A stretch of DNA of 64,000 nt from Gilliamella sp. N-G2 (GCF_002142215.1 NZ_NAST01000007.1:44341-108340), one strand, 5' to 3'. Shown: positions 18,899 to 30,800, counted from the first letter of the stretch. Notes: generated by a model not told the origin, from the sequence alone. Made by a program: numbers and translations.

Positions 18899-20266
18899 AT
18901 GTCTTTTATAAAACAATCTTTTTTTATCCAGTTTTTAATCGTCGCAATTTTATTGCTGATATTCTCTCCCCTCAGTTTGGCAAAAATGATGACATCAGGC
19001 TCAAAGACCGCGTATCAATATGTTAAACAACCAACTGCTGTACCAGCTGGTTATCAAGCATTTTATATTGATCATATTGGTCGCCATGGTTCACGTTATC
19101 TTAGTAAATCCAAATATGAAGATATTGCTTATAGCGTATTAACCTTAGCTGAAAAAAATAATCAATTAACCGATATGGGAAAATCATTATTAAAGCAAAT
19201 TATTCGTATTAACGCACTGAATAGAAATCATTATGGAGAGCTTACCGATCTTGGTCGAAAAGATATTAGTTTGATTAGTCAACGGATGTTAAACAACTAT
19301 CCGACAGTTTTTAAAGGACAAAAAATCGAAGTAATATCATCAACTTCACCGCGAGCGAAAGAAACTGCGGAAATTTTTGTTAAACCATTTAAAGCGAATT
19401 ATCCTGATATTCAGATTTTTCAACCACCAGAAAATAAACAAACGTTATTACGTTTTTTTGAGTATTCTCCGGCATATGATGCTTATAAGAAGAGTAAAAA
19501 TATCAAAGCTGCGTTAAAATTGTTAGAACGTGCAACTAAAACTGCGGATATGAGCCAAGATGTTGCCCGTTTGATATTCACTGCTGATTTTATTCATCAG
19601 TTAAATAATAGTGTTGCTTTATCTGAAAAATCTTCAATTAAAACAGCAGATTTTGTTATTGCCATTTATCAACTTTATCAAGAATTATTATCGTTTCCGC
19701 CAGAAACGCTAGCTGGTAACCATCTTGATTTTAGTGATTATTTTACTCAAGATCAGCTAGTGTGGTTTAATACGGTAGTTACAGCTAAAAATTTTTTACA
19801 AATAGGTCCTGCTTTTGATGCAAAGGGGATTCAAGTGAAAATTGCTGCCCCACTATTGTTGGATATGCTAAAAACTGCTGATAAGGCTATAACCGATAAG
19901 AATGTCGATGCTAACTTACGCTTTGCACATGCTGAAACCGTTTCGCCATTAGCAACATTGCTTGAACTTGAGGGAGCATATACAGCGGTTAATTCAGTGG
20001 AGGACTACCCTTCCGTTTGGCAAGCAGAAAGAATTATTCCTATGGGAGCCAATATTCAATGGATTTTTTACCAAAGTAACCAATCTAATCAACCTATATT
20101 AATCAAAGTGATGTTAAATGAACGAGAAGTCCATCTTCCTTTGCCAACCAATAATTTTCCATACTATCAATGGGATGAAGTTAAACAATACTATAAAAAT
20201 AAACTGCATAAGTTAGGTCTGACAGATGAGAGCGCCTCATTGGAATGGTTAAATAAGGTAAAATAA
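18899..20266 (+). CDS. secreted histidine-type phosphatase, MINPP/phytase-like
   Basis: Histidine acid phosphatase clade 2 protein, 455 residues. An N-terminal signal peptide (about residues 1-28) points to periplasm or secretion. The catalytic motif is GRHGSRY (62-67 for RHGSRY), where His63 would be the phosphorylated nucleophile. The proton-donor motif is HAET at 344-347, the form found in multiple-inositol-polyphosphate phosphatases rather than the HD of AppA-type phytases. A GGTAGGAG lies before the ATG. Inositol phosphates are the likely substrates, by family. The gene has no partner on its strand; dtd converges 4 bases away. Confidence 0.82.
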   Translation: MSFIKQSFFIQFLIVAILLLIFSPLSLAKMMTSGSKTAYQYVKQPTAVPAGYQAFYIDHIGRHGSRYLSKSKYEDIAYSVLTLAEKNNQLTDMGKSLLKQIIRINALNRNHYGELTDLGRKDISLISQRMLNNYPTVFKGQKIEVISSTSPRAKETAEIFVKPFKANYPDIQIFQPPENKQTLLRFFEYSPAYDAYKKSKNIKAALKLLERATKTADMSQDVARLIFTADFIHQLNNSVALSEKSSIKTADFVIAIYQLYQELLSFPPETLAGNHLDFSDYFTQDQLVWFNTVVTAKNFLQIGPAFDAKGIQVKIAAPLLLDMLKTADKAITDKNVDANLRFAHAETVSPLATLLELEGAYTAVNSVEDYPSVWQAERIIPMGANIQWIFYQSNQSNQPILIKVMLNEREVHLPLPTNNFPYYQWDEVKQYYKNKLHKLGLTDESASLEWLNKVK

Positions 20267-20270
20267 GTTA

Positions 20271-20705
20271 TTAAACTTGTAGCCAAAAGGTCACTGGACC
20301 ATCATTAATCAGCGCTACCTGCATGTCAGCGGCGAATTGTCCTGTTTGAGTTTCAATATGCTGTCGGCACTGTTTGACAAAAAATTGGTAAAGCTCATTG
20401 GCCATAGCGGGCGATGCGCCTTTTGTGAAACTTGGGCGCATACCTTTTTGTGTATCCGCTGCTAGCGTAAATTGTGAAACAACCAATAATTTACCATTTA
20501 TTTGCTGAACATTGAGGTTCATCTTGCCATCATCATCACTGAAAATACGATAACCAAGTACTTTTTCCCGCAAACGTATCGCTTTTTGCTCGTTATCACC
20601 TTGCTCAATACCAAGTAAAACAAGTAATCCCTGATCTATTTGACCAATAATTTGATTATCAACAGAAACTGATGCTTGTTTTACGCGTTGAATTAGGGCA
20701 ATCAT
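20271..20705 (-). CDS. dtd: D-aminoacyl-tRNA deacylase
   Basis: Homodimeric editing enzyme that hydrolyses D-aminoacyl-tRNAs (and glycyl-tRNA-Ala). The 144 residues carry the SQFTLAAD motif and the cross-subunit Gly-cisPro loop in NDGPVTFWL. The length matches E. coli (145). It follows yihY at 8 bases on the same strand, the same neighbour as in E. coli. Part of an apparent ftsN-yihY-dtd unit. Confidence 0.96.
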   Translation of the reverse strand: MIALIQRVKQASVSVDNQIIGQIDQGLLVLLGIEQGDNEQKAIRLREKVLGYRIFSDDDGKMNLNVQQINGKLLVVSQFTLAADTQKGMRPSFTKGASPAMANELYQFFVKQCRQHIETQTGQFAADMQVALINDGPVTFWLQV

Positions 20706-20713
20706 AATAGATA

Positions 20714-21556
20714 CTACTCCGGTTTAGGTGAGTACTTTAACAGTACTTTTCTTTGTTTATTAAAGTCAGTTAGGGTTGCTGCAAATTCAGCGCCAAATAG
20801 TACTATACACCACGAACAATAGATCCAAACCAACATAATAGGAATTGAAGAAACTACGCCATAAATTAGTTGATAAGTTGGGAAAGAAGTAACATACAGC
20901 GCAAAAGCACGTTTACCAATTTCGAATAATATTGCGGCAACTAAAGCACCAATTGCCGCTTCTTTAAACGGTATTGATTCAGTAGGAATAATGCTGTAAA
21001 GCAACCAGAATCCAACAATCGATATGATAAATGGTAAAGTGCTCAGCAGTAAATCACCACTAGCGGCAGTTGATAACCATTTTAATGAAAATATATAAGA
21101 ACTTACTGCTATACTCGATCCGACTAAAATAGGACCTAATGTTAAAATTGTCCAATACATGGTTAAGTTATACATGAATGAACGTTTGCGTTTGGTTCGC
21201 CAAATACGGTTTAACGCATTATTAATTGAATTAATCAGTAGTAATGATGTCACCATTAAACCGATAATTCCGACAAAAGTCATTTTTTTTGTGTTGGTAA
21301 TAAATTGTTCGAGATAATTTTGAATGGTGTCACTTGCAGTAGGGACAAGGTTGCTATAAATGAGCTGTTTTAATGATTGACTAACTTCATCAAACATAGG
21401 AAAGGCTGATAATAAAGAAAAAATAACGGTTATCAGTGGGACTAATGCAAGTATTGTTGTATAAGCAAGTTCTGCCGATGATGTGGTTAAGTGATCATGA
21501 TTTATACGCGACCATAACATTGTCAGAAAGGTCTGTATATGTTTAAGTATATTCAT
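20714..21556 (-). CDS. yihY: YihY/BrkB-family inner-membrane protein (UPF0761)
   Basis: Multi-pass membrane protein of 280 residues with about six helices. Family features include [20 protein letters not shown] in the first third, [14 protein letters not shown], and [29 protein letters not shown] near the end. The family was once called ribonuclease BN by mistake, and its role is unknown. It is translated between ftsN (11 bases upstream) and dtd (8 bases downstream). Confidence 0.9.
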   Translation of the reverse strand: MNILKHIQTFLTMLWSRINHDHLTTSSAELAYTTILALVPLITVIFSLLSAFPMFDEVSQSLKQLIYSNLVPTASDTIQNYLEQFITNTKKMTFVGIIGLMVTSLLLINSINNALNRIWRTKRKRSFMYNLTMYWTILTLGPILVGSSIAVSSYIFSLKWLSTAASGDLLLSTLPFIISIVGFWLLYSIIPTESIPFKEAAIGALVAAILFEIGKRAFALYVTSFPTYQLIYGVVSSIPIMLVWIYCSWCIVLFGAEFAATLTDFNKQRKVLLKYSPKPE

Positions 21557-21567
21557 AATATACCTTT

Positions 21568-22170
21568 TTAATTAGAAATAATACAGTTATTAATCCCATT
21601 TGTTTTTAAAGTACTTAACACCTTTTGCGCATCACCTTTATTTGAATATGGCCCAACGATGACTCGATATAGCTGCTGACTAGAAAATATCTTACCACTA
21701 ATGCCTGTCATTGCCAGTGAGGCTTTTAATATATCTGCATTCGTTTTATCTTTAAATGCGCCACACTGTAGTAACCAATTACTATTGTCAGTATTTGCTA
21801 ATATAGTTGGAGAATTTGTAGATGTTGTTGTGGCAGGCGTATTATTCATAAAACTATCTAATATTTGTTGTCTTTCGATTGTTTCTAAATTGGAATTACC
21901 ACTAGCATTAGGTGTTTCTAATTCTTTGAGATAGGTCCAACGCTCCTGTGGTTTTTCTGGTAAGATTGCTGCTGGTGATTCAGTTTTTACTTTTGGTCGT
22001 TCAACAGGTTTTTCAGGGGAATTGGTTGAAATAAAATATAGAATAGAAGAAAACAAAATAATAATGATGAGCGCGAGGAATATCATTAAAGACGGAAGTA
22101 TTCGGGACTTATTTTTTTTAGCTTTTCTTTTTGGTTGGCTCTTTTTTCTTACATAATCGCGTTGAACCAC
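21568..22170 (-). CDS. ftsN: cell-division protein FtsN (compact form)
   Basis: Bitopic divisome activator that triggers septal peptidoglycan synthesis. The E. coli FtsN order is kept. A cytoplasmic MVQRDYVRKKSQ (FtsA-binding) comes first, then a membrane segment at 26-48 and the periplasmic essential segment PEKPQERWTYLKELE with Trp78, Tyr80 and Leu84, equivalent to E. coli W83/Y85/L89. A C-terminal SPOR domain runs from about 130 to 200 (WLLQCGAF to NNCIIS). At 200 residues it lacks most of the Gln-rich linker of the 319-residue E. coli protein. It heads the yihY-dtd unit. Confidence 0.88.
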   Translation of the reverse strand: MVQRDYVRKKSQPKRKAKKNKSRILPSLMIFLALIIIILFSSILYFISTNSPEKPVERPKVKTESPAAILPEKPQERWTYLKELETPNASGNSNLETIERQQILDSFMNNTPATTTSTNSPTILANTDNSNWLLQCGAFKDKTNADILKASLAMTGISGKIFSSQQLYRVIVGPYSNKGDAQKVLSTLKTNGINNCIISN

Positions 22171-22221
22171 AATATACTCTCTTTGTTATATTCATATAAA
22201 TTTAAATAATAGTATATTAAT

Positions 22222-22250
22222 AAAAAAGTGGCCTACACCACTTTTTTTCA
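22222..22250 (-). terminator. terminator after rpsT
   Basis: AAAAAAGTGG / CCACTTTTTT with a 6-base loop, symmetrical A/T flanks. It separates rpsT from ftsN on the minus strand. Confidence 0.85.
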
Positions 22251-22286
22251 ATTTTGTCTAAATTTATTTGTCAACAGAGTAAAGTA

Positions 22287-22556
22287 TTAAGCTAATGCTT
22301 TAATCTGTTTAATTAAATTCGCTTTATGACGTGCAGCTTTATTTCTGTGGATTAAACCACGAGCCGCTTGACGGTCAACAACTGCTTGCATGTCTTTGAA
22401 TGCTACTTCAGCTGTTTGTTTATCACCAGCTGCTACAGCTGCGTAAACTTTTTTAATATAAGTACGCATCATTGAACGGTTACTAGCATTATGTTTACGG
22501 CGTTTTTCGGACTGAACCGCACGCTTTTTAGCTGATTTGATATTAGCCAAAGTCAA
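22287..22556 (-). CDS. rpsT: 30S ribosomal protein bS20
   Basis: Primary 16S rRNA-binding protein of the small subunit, 89 residues, Lys/Arg/Ala-rich. The start [19 protein letters not shown] and the end [15 protein letters not shown] are typical of bS20. It stands alone with a strong terminator and is divergent from pgk. Confidence 0.97.
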   Translation of the reverse strand: MTLANIKSAKKRAVQSEKRRKHNASNRSMMRTYIKKVYAAVAAGDKQTAEVAFKDMQAVVDRQAARGLIHRNKAARHKANLIKQIKALA

Positions 22557-22780
22557 CTCCCAAGTTTAGATAAAATACATATTAATAAGGCGGGGAAATA
22601 TGCCTGATTTTCTTTCTATTGTCAATGCAGTTACATAAAAAAATTTGCTATACAAAGTATAAATGACTTTATTTCAAGTAAATGTTTACTATATAACCGA
22701 TAATGATTGTAACCTAAAAACAAATTTTATGTTAGAATAACAAAAATTTTATTGTTTATATATTTATAAGAGGAAGTCTC

Positions 22781-23944
22781 ATGTCTATCATTAGAATGCA
22801 AGATCTTGATCTAAAAGGGAAACGTCTATTTATTCGCTCAGATCTTAATGTGCCAGTCAAAAATGGTAAGGTTACTTCTGATGCGCGAATTAAAGCATCA
22901 TTACCTACTATTGAAGAAGCCATTAAAAAAGGCGCTAAAGTAATGGTTACTTCTCATATTGGCCGTCCAACGGAAGGTGAATATAACCCTGAATTCTCTT
23001 TACAACCAGTGGTGGATTATTTAAAAGAACATGTTTCTTTCCCTGTTCGTCTAGTTAAAGATTATCTTAACGGTGTCGACGTTAAAGAAGGTGAACTTGT
23101 TGTTCTTGAAAATGTACGTTTTAATGTTGGCGAAGGTAAAGATGACGAAGCTTTATCTAAAAAATATGCAGCACTTTGTGATATCTATGTAATGGATGCA
23201 TTCGGTACAGCTCACCGAGCGCAAGCTTCAACTCATGGTGCTGGTAAATTTGCTCCAGTTGCTTGCGCAGGTCCATTATTAGCCGCAGAACTTGATGCAT
23301 TAGGTAAAGCACTTGATAATCCAGCTCGTCCAATGGTCGCGATTGTTGCTGGTTCTAAAGTATCAACTAAATTAACTGTTCTTGATTCTTTATCAAAAAT
23401 CGCTGATCAAATTATTGTTGGTGGTGGTATCGCTAATACCTTCATCGCAGCTGAAGGCTATAATGTGGGTAAATCACTTTATGAAGCTGATTTAATTCCT
23501 GAAGCGAAAAAATTAATGGCTAATTGTCATATTCCAGTTCCAACTGATGTTCGCGTAGCAACAGAATTTAGCGAAACAGCAACGGCAACTGAAAAATCAG
23601 TTAAAGATGTGAAAGAAAATGAACAAATCCTTGATTTAGGTGATGAGTCAGCAGAAGCGTTAGCTGATATTATCAAAAAAGCAAAAACCATTTTATGGAA
23701 TGGTCCTGTCGGTGTGTTTGAGTTCCCTAATTTCCGTCGTGGTACTGAAATTGTTGCTAAAGCAATTGCTGATAGCCAAGGTTTCTCAATCGCCGGTGGC
23801 GGTGATACATTAGCGGCAATTGACTTATTTGGTATTGAAGATAAAATCTCTTATATTTCAACTGGTGGTGGTGCGTTCCTTGAGTTTGTTGAAGGTAAAA
23901 AACTTCCTGCAGTTGCTATGCTAGAAGAGAGAGCAAAAGCGTAA
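22781..23944 (+). CDS. pgk: phosphoglycerate kinase
   Basis: Glycolytic enzyme transferring phosphate from 1,3-bisphosphoglycerate to ADP. The 387 residues contain [13 protein letters not shown] at the N-terminus, HIGRPTEG, the hinge/nucleotide regions [11 protein letters not shown] and [13 protein letters not shown], and the C-terminal GGGDTLAA / [21 protein letters not shown] precedes the ATG. fbaA follows after 73 bases that contain a hairpin, as in the E. coli epd-pgk-fbaA order (epd is not present immediately upstream). Confidence 0.98.
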   Translation: MSIIRMQDLDLKGKRLFIRSDLNVPVKNGKVTSDARIKASLPTIEEAIKKGAKVMVTSHIGRPTEGEYNPEFSLQPVVDYLKEHVSFPVRLVKDYLNGVDVKEGELVVLENVRFNVGEGKDDEALSKKYAALCDIYVMDAFGTAHRAQASTHGAGKFAPVACAGPLLAAELDALGKALDNPARPMVAIVAGSKVSTKLTVLDSLSKIADQIIVGGGIANTFIAAEGYNVGKSLYEADLIPEAKKLMANCHIPVPTDVRVATEFSETATATEKSVKDVKENEQILDLGDESAEALADIIKKAKTILWNGPVGVFEFPNFRRGTEIVAKAIADSQGFSIAGGGDTLAAIDLFGIEDKISYISTGGGAFLEFVEGKKLPAVAMLEERAKA

Positions 23945-23958
23945 TATTTTTCTATATG

Positions 23959-23990
23959 AAGGATGAGCCGATTACTCATCCTTTACTTTT
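23959..23990 (+). terminator. intra-operon hairpin between pgk and fbaA
   Basis: AAGGATGAG / CTCATCCTT stem of 9 bp, 7-base loop, then TACTTTTTAT. Likely partial terminator or processing/stability element that adjusts fbaA relative to pgk. Confidence 0.6.
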
Positions 23991-24017
23991 TATATAAATA
24001 AATCTATAGGTATTAAA

Positions 24018-25097
<1,080 letters not shown>

Positions 25098-25118
25098 TAC
25101 TTTTTATTTTTATTCTAT

Positions 25119-25148
25119 AAAAGCAGGGTTGTCCCTGCTTTTATTTTA
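25119..25148 (+). terminator. terminator after fbaA
   Basis: AAAAGCAGGG, TTGT loop, CCCTGCTTTTATTTTAT. It separates the glycolytic unit from the ribosomal/RNA polymerase unit. Confidence 0.92.
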
Positions 25149-25164
25149 TCTGCTAATAAAAATC

Positions 25165-25193
25165 TTGCATTTTCGTAATAATTGTAGGATAAT
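25165..25193 (+). promoter_or_regulatory. promoter of the rplK operon
   Basis: TTGCAT (25165-25170), 17-base spacer, GATAAT (25188-25193), followed by a C-rich discriminator (CTCGCCCTC) of the kind seen at stringently controlled promoters. It is placed directly after the fbaA terminator. Confidence 0.75.
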
Positions 25194-25208
25194 CTCGCCC
25201 TCATTTAA

Positions 25209-25275
25209 CTTAGGGGAGCTGTCTATTTATTAATAGTTGTTATTAATAGAGGCGTTTGCACCCGAGAAAAGGAAA
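25209..25275 (+). promoter_or_regulatory. rplK leader, putative L1 autoregulation site
   Basis: The 5-prime leader holds TAGGGGAGCTG, an A/T-rich hairpin CTATTTATTAATAG / ATTAATAG, then GAGGCGTTTGCACCCGAG just before the AAAGGAAAC ribosome site. In E. coli the L11 leader at this place mimics the 23S rRNA site of L1, and L1 represses rplK-rplA translation. The conserved GGAGC and GAGGCGTTTGCACCCGAG pieces suggest the same here. This is inferred from position and similarity. Confidence 0.55.
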
Positions 25276-25280
25276 CTAAA

Positions 25281-25709
25281 ATGGCAAAAAAAGTACAAGC
25301 TTACATCAAGTTGCAAGTTGCAGCTGGTGCAGCAAATCCTAGTCCGCCAGTTGGTCCAGCACTTGGTCAACATGGTGTGAATATTATGGAATTTTGTAAA
25401 GCATTTAACGCTAAAACAGAAAGCATGGAAAAAGGTTTACCTATTCCTGTTGTTATTACTGTCTATTCTGACCGTTCATTCACTTTTGTAACTAAGACAC
25501 CTCCGGCCGCTGTATTATTAAAGAAAGCTGCTAAAATCAAGTCTGGTTCAGGTGAGCCTAACAAGAAAAAAGTAGGTAAAGTAACTAGCGCTCAAATTCG
25601 CGAAATCGCTGAATTGAAAGCTGCTGATATGAATGGTGCAACCATTGAAACGATGATGCGTTCTATTGAAGGAACAGCACGTTCAATGGGCTTGGAAGTG
25701 GAGGGTTAA
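25281..25709 (+). CDS. rplK: 50S ribosomal protein uL11
   Basis: Forms the base of the L7/L12 stalk and the GTPase-associated centre with 23S rRNA. It has 142 residues, with [24 protein letters not shown] at the N-terminus (the Pro-rich hinge) and the C-terminal rRNA-binding part with GTARSMGL. It is first gene of rplKA and lies 3 bases before rplA, so translation is coupled. Unlike E. coli, secE-nusG are not upstream; fbaA is. Confidence 0.98.
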   Translation: MAKKVQAYIKLQVAAGAANPSPPVGPALGQHGVNIMEFCKAFNAKTESMEKGLPIPVVITVYSDRSFTFVTKTPPAAVLLKKAAKIKSGSGEPNKKKVGKVTSAQIREIAELKAADMNGATIETMMRSIEGTARSMGLEVEG

Positions 25710-25712
25710 TTC

Positions 25713-26414
25713 ATGGCTAAATTATCTAAGAAAGCTAAACTTATCCGCGAAAAAGTAAATGCAACTAAACAATATGAAATTAATGAAGCTATCGCTTTGT
25801 TAAAAGAATTCGCAACAGCTAAATTTATTGAAAGCGTTGACGTTGCCGTTAATTTAGGTATTGATTCACGTAAATCAGATCAAAATGTACGTGGTGCTAT
25901 CGTTCTTCCACACGGTACTGGACGTAGTGTACGAGTTGCTGTATTTACTCAAGGTGCAAACGCTGATGCCGCTAAAGAAGCAGGTGCTGAATTAGTAGGT
26001 ATGGATGATCTAGCAGATCAAATCAAAAAAGGCGAAATGGACTTTGATGTTGTTATCGCATCTCCAGACGCAATGCGCGTGGTTGGTCAACTTGGTCAAA
26101 TCTTAGGACCTCGTGGTTTAATGCCAAACCCTAAAGTTGGCACAGTAACTCCTAACGTTGCTGAAGCAGTAAAAAATGCTAAAGCAGGTCAAATTCGCTA
26201 CCGTAACGATAAAAATGGTATTATCCATACCACTATCGGTAAAGCTGATTTTGATGCAGATAAACTTAAAGAAAATCTAGAAGCATTACTTGTTGCATTA
26301 AAACGTGCAAAACCAGCTTCTTCAAAAGGTGTATTTGTGAAGAAAGTTAGCCTTTCTACCACAATGGGTGCTGGTGTTGCTATTGATCAAGCTACATTAA
26401 ATGCATCTGTTTAA
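25713..26414 (+). CDS. rplA: 50S ribosomal protein uL1
   Basis: Binds the mobile L1 stalk of 23S rRNA, and in E. coli represses its own rplK-rplA mRNA. It has 233 residues, with [13 protein letters not shown] at the start, the central [21 protein letters not shown] rRNA-binding signature and the C-terminal [17 protein letters not shown]. The length is normal (E. coli 234). It is followed by the long rplJ leader. Confidence 0.98.
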   Translation: MAKLSKKAKLIREKVNATKQYEINEAIALLKEFATAKFIESVDVAVNLGIDSRKSDQNVRGAIVLPHGTGRSVRVAVFTQGANADAAKEAGAELVGMDDLADQIKKGEMDFDVVIASPDAMRVVGQLGQILGPRGLMPNPKVGTVTPNVAEAVKNAKAGQIRYRNDKNGIIHTTIGKADFDADKLKENLEALLVALKRAKPASSKGVFVKKVSLSTTMGAGVAIDQATLNASV

Positions 26415-26432
26415 TTAATATTAAACAAAGAA

Positions 26433-26530
26433 TCGGTTGGTGTCTGGCCTTAACCAGACCCCGTCCAAGACCGTAGGTGTAATTAATATTTAATTACTTA
26501 ATCTTCCTACGTAGACGGTGACAGAACCTG
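26433..26530 (+). ncRNA. L10 leader (rplJ 5-prime regulatory RNA)
   Basis: The rplA-rplJ gap holds a segment almost identical in its conserved parts to the E. coli rplJ leader: GGTTGGTGTCTGGCC, CCAGACCCCGTCCAAGACCG and CCTACGTAGACGGTGACA. GTAGG pairs with CCTAC, and the outer GGTT pairs with GAACC. In E. coli the L10(L12)4 complex binds this structure to repress rplJL translation. Two extra hairpins follow before the ATG: CTAGCTAC/GTAGTTAG (26570-26589) and CTAGGC/GCCTAG (26601-26615). Confidence 0.88.
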
Positions 26531-26636
26531 ATAAGATATAATAGAGGGATTCTGCTCATCGTGATTGTGCTAGCTACTTTTGTAGTTAGTTAAAGTAATT
26601 CTAGGCTTTGCCTAGTTTAATCCAGGAGCAATACCA

Positions 26637-27134
26637 ATGGCACTAAATCTTCAAAATAAACAAGAAATTGTTGCTGAAGTTAATGAAATCGCCAAAGGTG
26701 CGCTATCTGCAGTTGTGGCCGACTCTCGTGGTGTAACTGTAGAAAATATGACCGCATTACGTAAATCTGCTCGTGAAGCTGGTGTTTATATGCGTGTTGT
26801 TCGTAACACCTTATTACGCCGCGTTGTTGAGGGAACTCAATACGAGTGTTTAAAAGATTCGTTTGTTGGTCCAACTCTAATTGCATTTTCAAATGAGCAC
26901 CCAGGTGCTGCAGCGCGTATTTTTAAAGCGTTTGCAAAAGAAAATAGTAATTTTGAGATTAAAGCCGCAGCCTTTGAAGGTGAGTTGATTACTGCAGCGA
27001 ACATTGATCGCTTAGCAACATTACCTACTTATGAAGAAGCATTAGCTCGCTTGATGTCAACCATGAAAGAAGCCGCAGCTGGCAAATTGGTTCGTACTCT
27101 TGCAGCGGTTCGCGATCAAAAACAAGCTGCTTAA
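26637..27134 (+). CDS. rplJ: 50S ribosomal protein uL10
   Basis: Stalk protein that binds uL11-associated rRNA with its N-domain and L7/L12 dimers with its C-terminal helix. It has 165 residues, the E. coli length. The start [19 protein letters not shown] and the [15 protein letters not shown] and [10 protein letters not shown] segments are typical. CCAGGAG precedes the ATG. It is likely autoregulated through the L10 leader. Confidence 0.98.
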   Translation: MALNLQNKQEIVAEVNEIAKGALSAVVADSRGVTVENMTALRKSAREAGVYMRVVRNTLLRRVVEGTQYECLKDSFVGPTLIAFSNEHPGAAARIFKAFAKENSNFEIKAAAFEGELITAANIDRLATLPTYEEALARLMSTMKEAAAGKLVRTLAAVRDQKQAA

Positions 27135-27192
27135 TTGCAGTATGATTGTGAATTTTATTAATTAAAAAAATGTAAATTTGGGAAACTATATT

Positions 27193-27561
27193 ATGTCTAT
27201 CACTAAAGAACAAATTTTAGATGCAGTTGCTGAAATGTCTGTAATGGATGTTGTTGAACTTGTATCTATGATGGAAGAAAAATTTGGCGTTTCTGCAGCA
27301 GCAGCTGTAGCAGTTGCAGCTGCTGGTCCAGCTGAAGCAGCAGAAGAAAAATCTGAATTTGATGTAATCTTAAAAGATGTTGGCGCTAACAAAGTAGCTG
27401 TTATCAAAGCAGTTCGTGGTGCAACTGGTTTAGGCTTAAAAGAAGCTAAAGACCTTGTTGAATCAGCTCCAGCAACTGTTAAAGAAGGTGTTAGTAAAGC
27501 TGACGCAGATGAACTTAAAAAGGCACTTGAAGAATCTGGTGCAGTTGTCGAACTTAAGTAA
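27193..27561 (+). CDS. rplL: 50S ribosomal protein bL12 (L7/L12)
   Basis: Multicopy acidic stalk protein that recruits translation GTPases. It has 122 residues. The N-terminal dimerisation domain ([19 protein letters not shown]) leads to an Ala-rich hinge and a C-domain with [27 protein letters not shown]. The frame extends to a TTG at 27178, but the ATG at 27193 matches the family start. An attenuator-like stem-loop follows. Confidence 0.98.
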   Translation: MSITKEQILDAVAEMSVMDVVELVSMMEEKFGVSAAAAVAVAAAGPAEAAEEKSEFDVILKDVGANKVAVIKAVRGATGLGLKEAKDLVESAPATVKEGVSKADADELKKALEESGAVVELK

Positions 27562-27583
27562 GTTTATCGATAACAAGCTAACT

Positions 27584-27613
27584 GGCTGGGGGTTTTATAC
27601 CTCCAGCCTTTTT
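27584..27613 (+). terminator. rplL-rpoB attenuator (partial terminator)
   Basis: GGCTGGGGG / CCTCCAGCC stem (9 bp with one G-U pair), 7-base loop, then TTTTT. In E. coli an attenuator at this position lets only part of transcription continue into rpoBC; the same function is inferred here. The 243-base gap also contains a weak TCAGG...CCTGA dyad (27728-27756) that could be an RNase III-type processing stem. Confidence 0.8.
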
Positions 27614-27804
27614 GCGCTGTAATAAGTCAAAGAATTTTATTTGAAGATTATCAATAATAAGTAATAAAGAAATAATATATATATTAAGCCTAATCATTTG
27701 ATATTTATAGATATTTTCGATGAGGTGTCAGGCGTTATTATTTCGTAGTACCCTGATGAATATTTAATCATGCTAAAATAGCAGATAAGCAAGTTGAGGA
27801 ACTA

Positions 27805-30800
27805 ATGGTTTACTCTTATACCGAGAAAAAACGAATTCGTAAGAATTTTGGTAAGCGTCCACAAGTCTTGGATATACCGTATCTTCTTTCTATTCAACTT
27901 GATTCGTTCCAGAAGTTTATTGAGCAAGACCCTGAAGGTCAATATGGTTTAGAAGCCGCTTTTCGTTCAATATTTCCGATAAAAAGTTATAGTGGTAGCG
28001 CTGAGTTACAATACGTGAGCTTTAAGATGGGCGAACCTGTATTTGATGTAAAAGAATGTCAAATTAGAGGGATCACTTACTCAGCACCATTGCGCGTTAA
28101 ATTACGTTTAGTTATTTATGATAAAGATGCGCCAGAAGGAACAGTTAAAGATATTAAAGAGCAAGACGTCTATATGGGCGAAATTCCTTTAATGACGGAC
28201 AATGGTACGTTTGTGATTAACGGTACAGAACGTGTTATCGTTTCACAATTACACCGTAGTCCAGGTGTGTTCTTTGATAGTGATAAAGGTAAAACACACT
28301 CTTCTGGTAAAGTTTTATATAATGCTCGGATTATTCCTTATCGTGGCTCTTGGCTTGATTTCGAATTTGATCCAAAAGATAATCTTTTTGCTCGTATTGA
28401 CCGTCGTCGTAAACTTCCTGCAACAATCATTTTGCGTGCGTTAGGTTATGAAACAGAAGAAATTTTAGATATGTTCTTCGAAAAAACTATTTTCGAAGTG
28501 GGCAAATCAAAATTAAAAATGGATCTTGTGCCAGAGCGTTTACGCGGTGAAACAGCGTTATTTGATATTGAATCAAAAGGTAAAGTTTACGCAGAGAAAG
28601 GTCGTCGTATTACAGCTCGTCATATTCGTGAGCTTGAAAAAGATAAAGTAACTAAGATCGATGTTCCAGTTGAATATATTGTTAATAAAGTATTAGCGAA
28701 AAATTATGTAAATCAAGAAACAGGTGAAGTTGTTGCTTTTGCTAATACACCAATTTCACTAGAGCTATTGCTTGAATTAACTAATGCTGGCTATAAGAAA
28801 ATTGAAACATTATTCACTAATGATTTAGATCATGGTCCATTTATTTCTGAAACCTTAAATGTTGACTCTACTCGCGATCGACTAGGTGCATTAGTTGAAA
28901 TTTACCGAATGATGCGCCCAGGCGAGCCACCAACAAAAGAAGCTGCTGAAGCATTATTTGATAATCTATTCTTCTCTGACGAACGTTATGACTTATCAGC
29001 AGTCGGTCGTATGAAATTCAACCGTTCTTTAGGACGAGACGATATTGAGGGTGAAAGTGTCTTAACTAAAACTGATATCGTTGATGTAATGAAGAAATTG
29101 ATCAGTATTCGTAATGGTCATGGTGAAGTCGATGATATCGATCACTTAGGTAATCGTCGTATCCGTAGTGTTGGTGAAATGGCAGAAAACCAATTCCGTA
29201 TTGGTTTAGTGCGTGTAGAGCGTGCTGTAAAAGAACGTTTATCATTAGGTGACTTAGATTCACTAATGCCACAAGATATGATTAATGCCAAACCAATTTC
29301 AGCAGCTATCCGCGAATTCTTTGGTTCTAGCCAGTTATCTCAGTTTATGGATCAAAACAATCCATTATCTGAAATTACTCACAAACGTCGTATTTCTGCA
29401 TTAGGTCCAGGTGGTTTAACCCGTGAACGAGCAGGCTTTGAAGTACGTGACGTACATCCTACCCATTATGGTCGTGTATGTCCGATTGAAACACCGGAAG
29501 GTCCAAACATCGGTTTGATTAACTCATTAGCGGTTTATTCTCGTACTAATGAGTATGGATTCCTTGAGACTCCATATCGCCGAGTAATTGATGGTGTGGT
29601 GACTGACGAAATTAACTATTTATCAGCAATCGACGAAAGTGAATTTGTTATTGCTCAGGCTAACTCAAATCTTGATGACGATGGTCGTTTTAAAGAAGAT
29701 TTAGTGACTTGTCGTTTAAATGGTGAGTCTGGTTTATATAGCCCTGAACAAGTCCACTATATGGACGTATCAACACAACAAATCGTATCGGTTGGTGCTT
29801 CATTAATTCCATTCTTAGAACATGACGATGCGAACCGTGCATTGATGGGTGCAAACATGCAACGTCAAGCGGTACCAACGTTAAAAGCAGAAAAACCATT
29901 TGTTGGTACAGGTATGGAACGTGCAGTAGCGGTTGACTCAGGTGTAACTGCAGTTGCTCGTCGTGGTGGTACAGTACAATATGTTGATGCATCACGCATT
30001 GTAATTAATGTTAACGATGATGAAATGTACGCTGGTGAAACAGGGATTGATATTTATAATTTAACTAAATATACCCGTTCGAACCAAAATACCTGTATTA
30101 ACCAAATTCCATGTGTGGAATTAGGTGAAAAAGTTGAGCGTGGTGATGTCCTTGCGGATGGTCCATCAACTGACTTAGGTGAGTTGGCTTTAGGTCAAAA
30201 CATGCGTGTGGCATTCATGCCATGGAATGGTTATAACTTTGAAGATTCTATTTTAGTTTCTGAAAAAGTGGTACAAGATGACCGTTTCACTTCGATTCAT
30301 ATTCAAGAATTATCTTGTGTATCTCGTGATACTAAACTAGGTGCAGAAGAAATTACCGCAGATATTCCAAATGTTGGTGAAGCGGCGCTTTCTAAACTAG
30401 ATGAATCAGGCATTGTTTATATTGGTGCTGAAGTTAAAGGTGGTGATATTCTGGTTGGTAAAGTAACACCAAAAGGTGAAACACAGTTAACACCAGAAGA
30501 AAAATTATTACGCGCTATTTTTGGTGAAAAAGCGTCAGATGTTAAAGATACTTCACTTCGTGTACCAAATGGTGTTTCAGGTACAGTTATTGATGTTCAA
30601 GTCTTTACTCGTGATGGTGTACAGAAAGATAAACGTGCACTTGAAATTGAAGAGATGCAACTTAAACAAGTTCGCAAAGATTTAACAGAAGAACTTAAGA
30701 TCCTTGAAGCAGCATTATTTGCTCGTATTCGTGATGTATTAATTTCTGGTGGCATTAAAGCAGATAAATTAGATGCGTTACCACGTGAAAAATGGTTAAC

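Noticed and set aside
27186..27407. Ala/Ser-rich frame on the minus strand inside rplL
   Set aside because: Shadow of the Ala-rich hinge of L7/L12.
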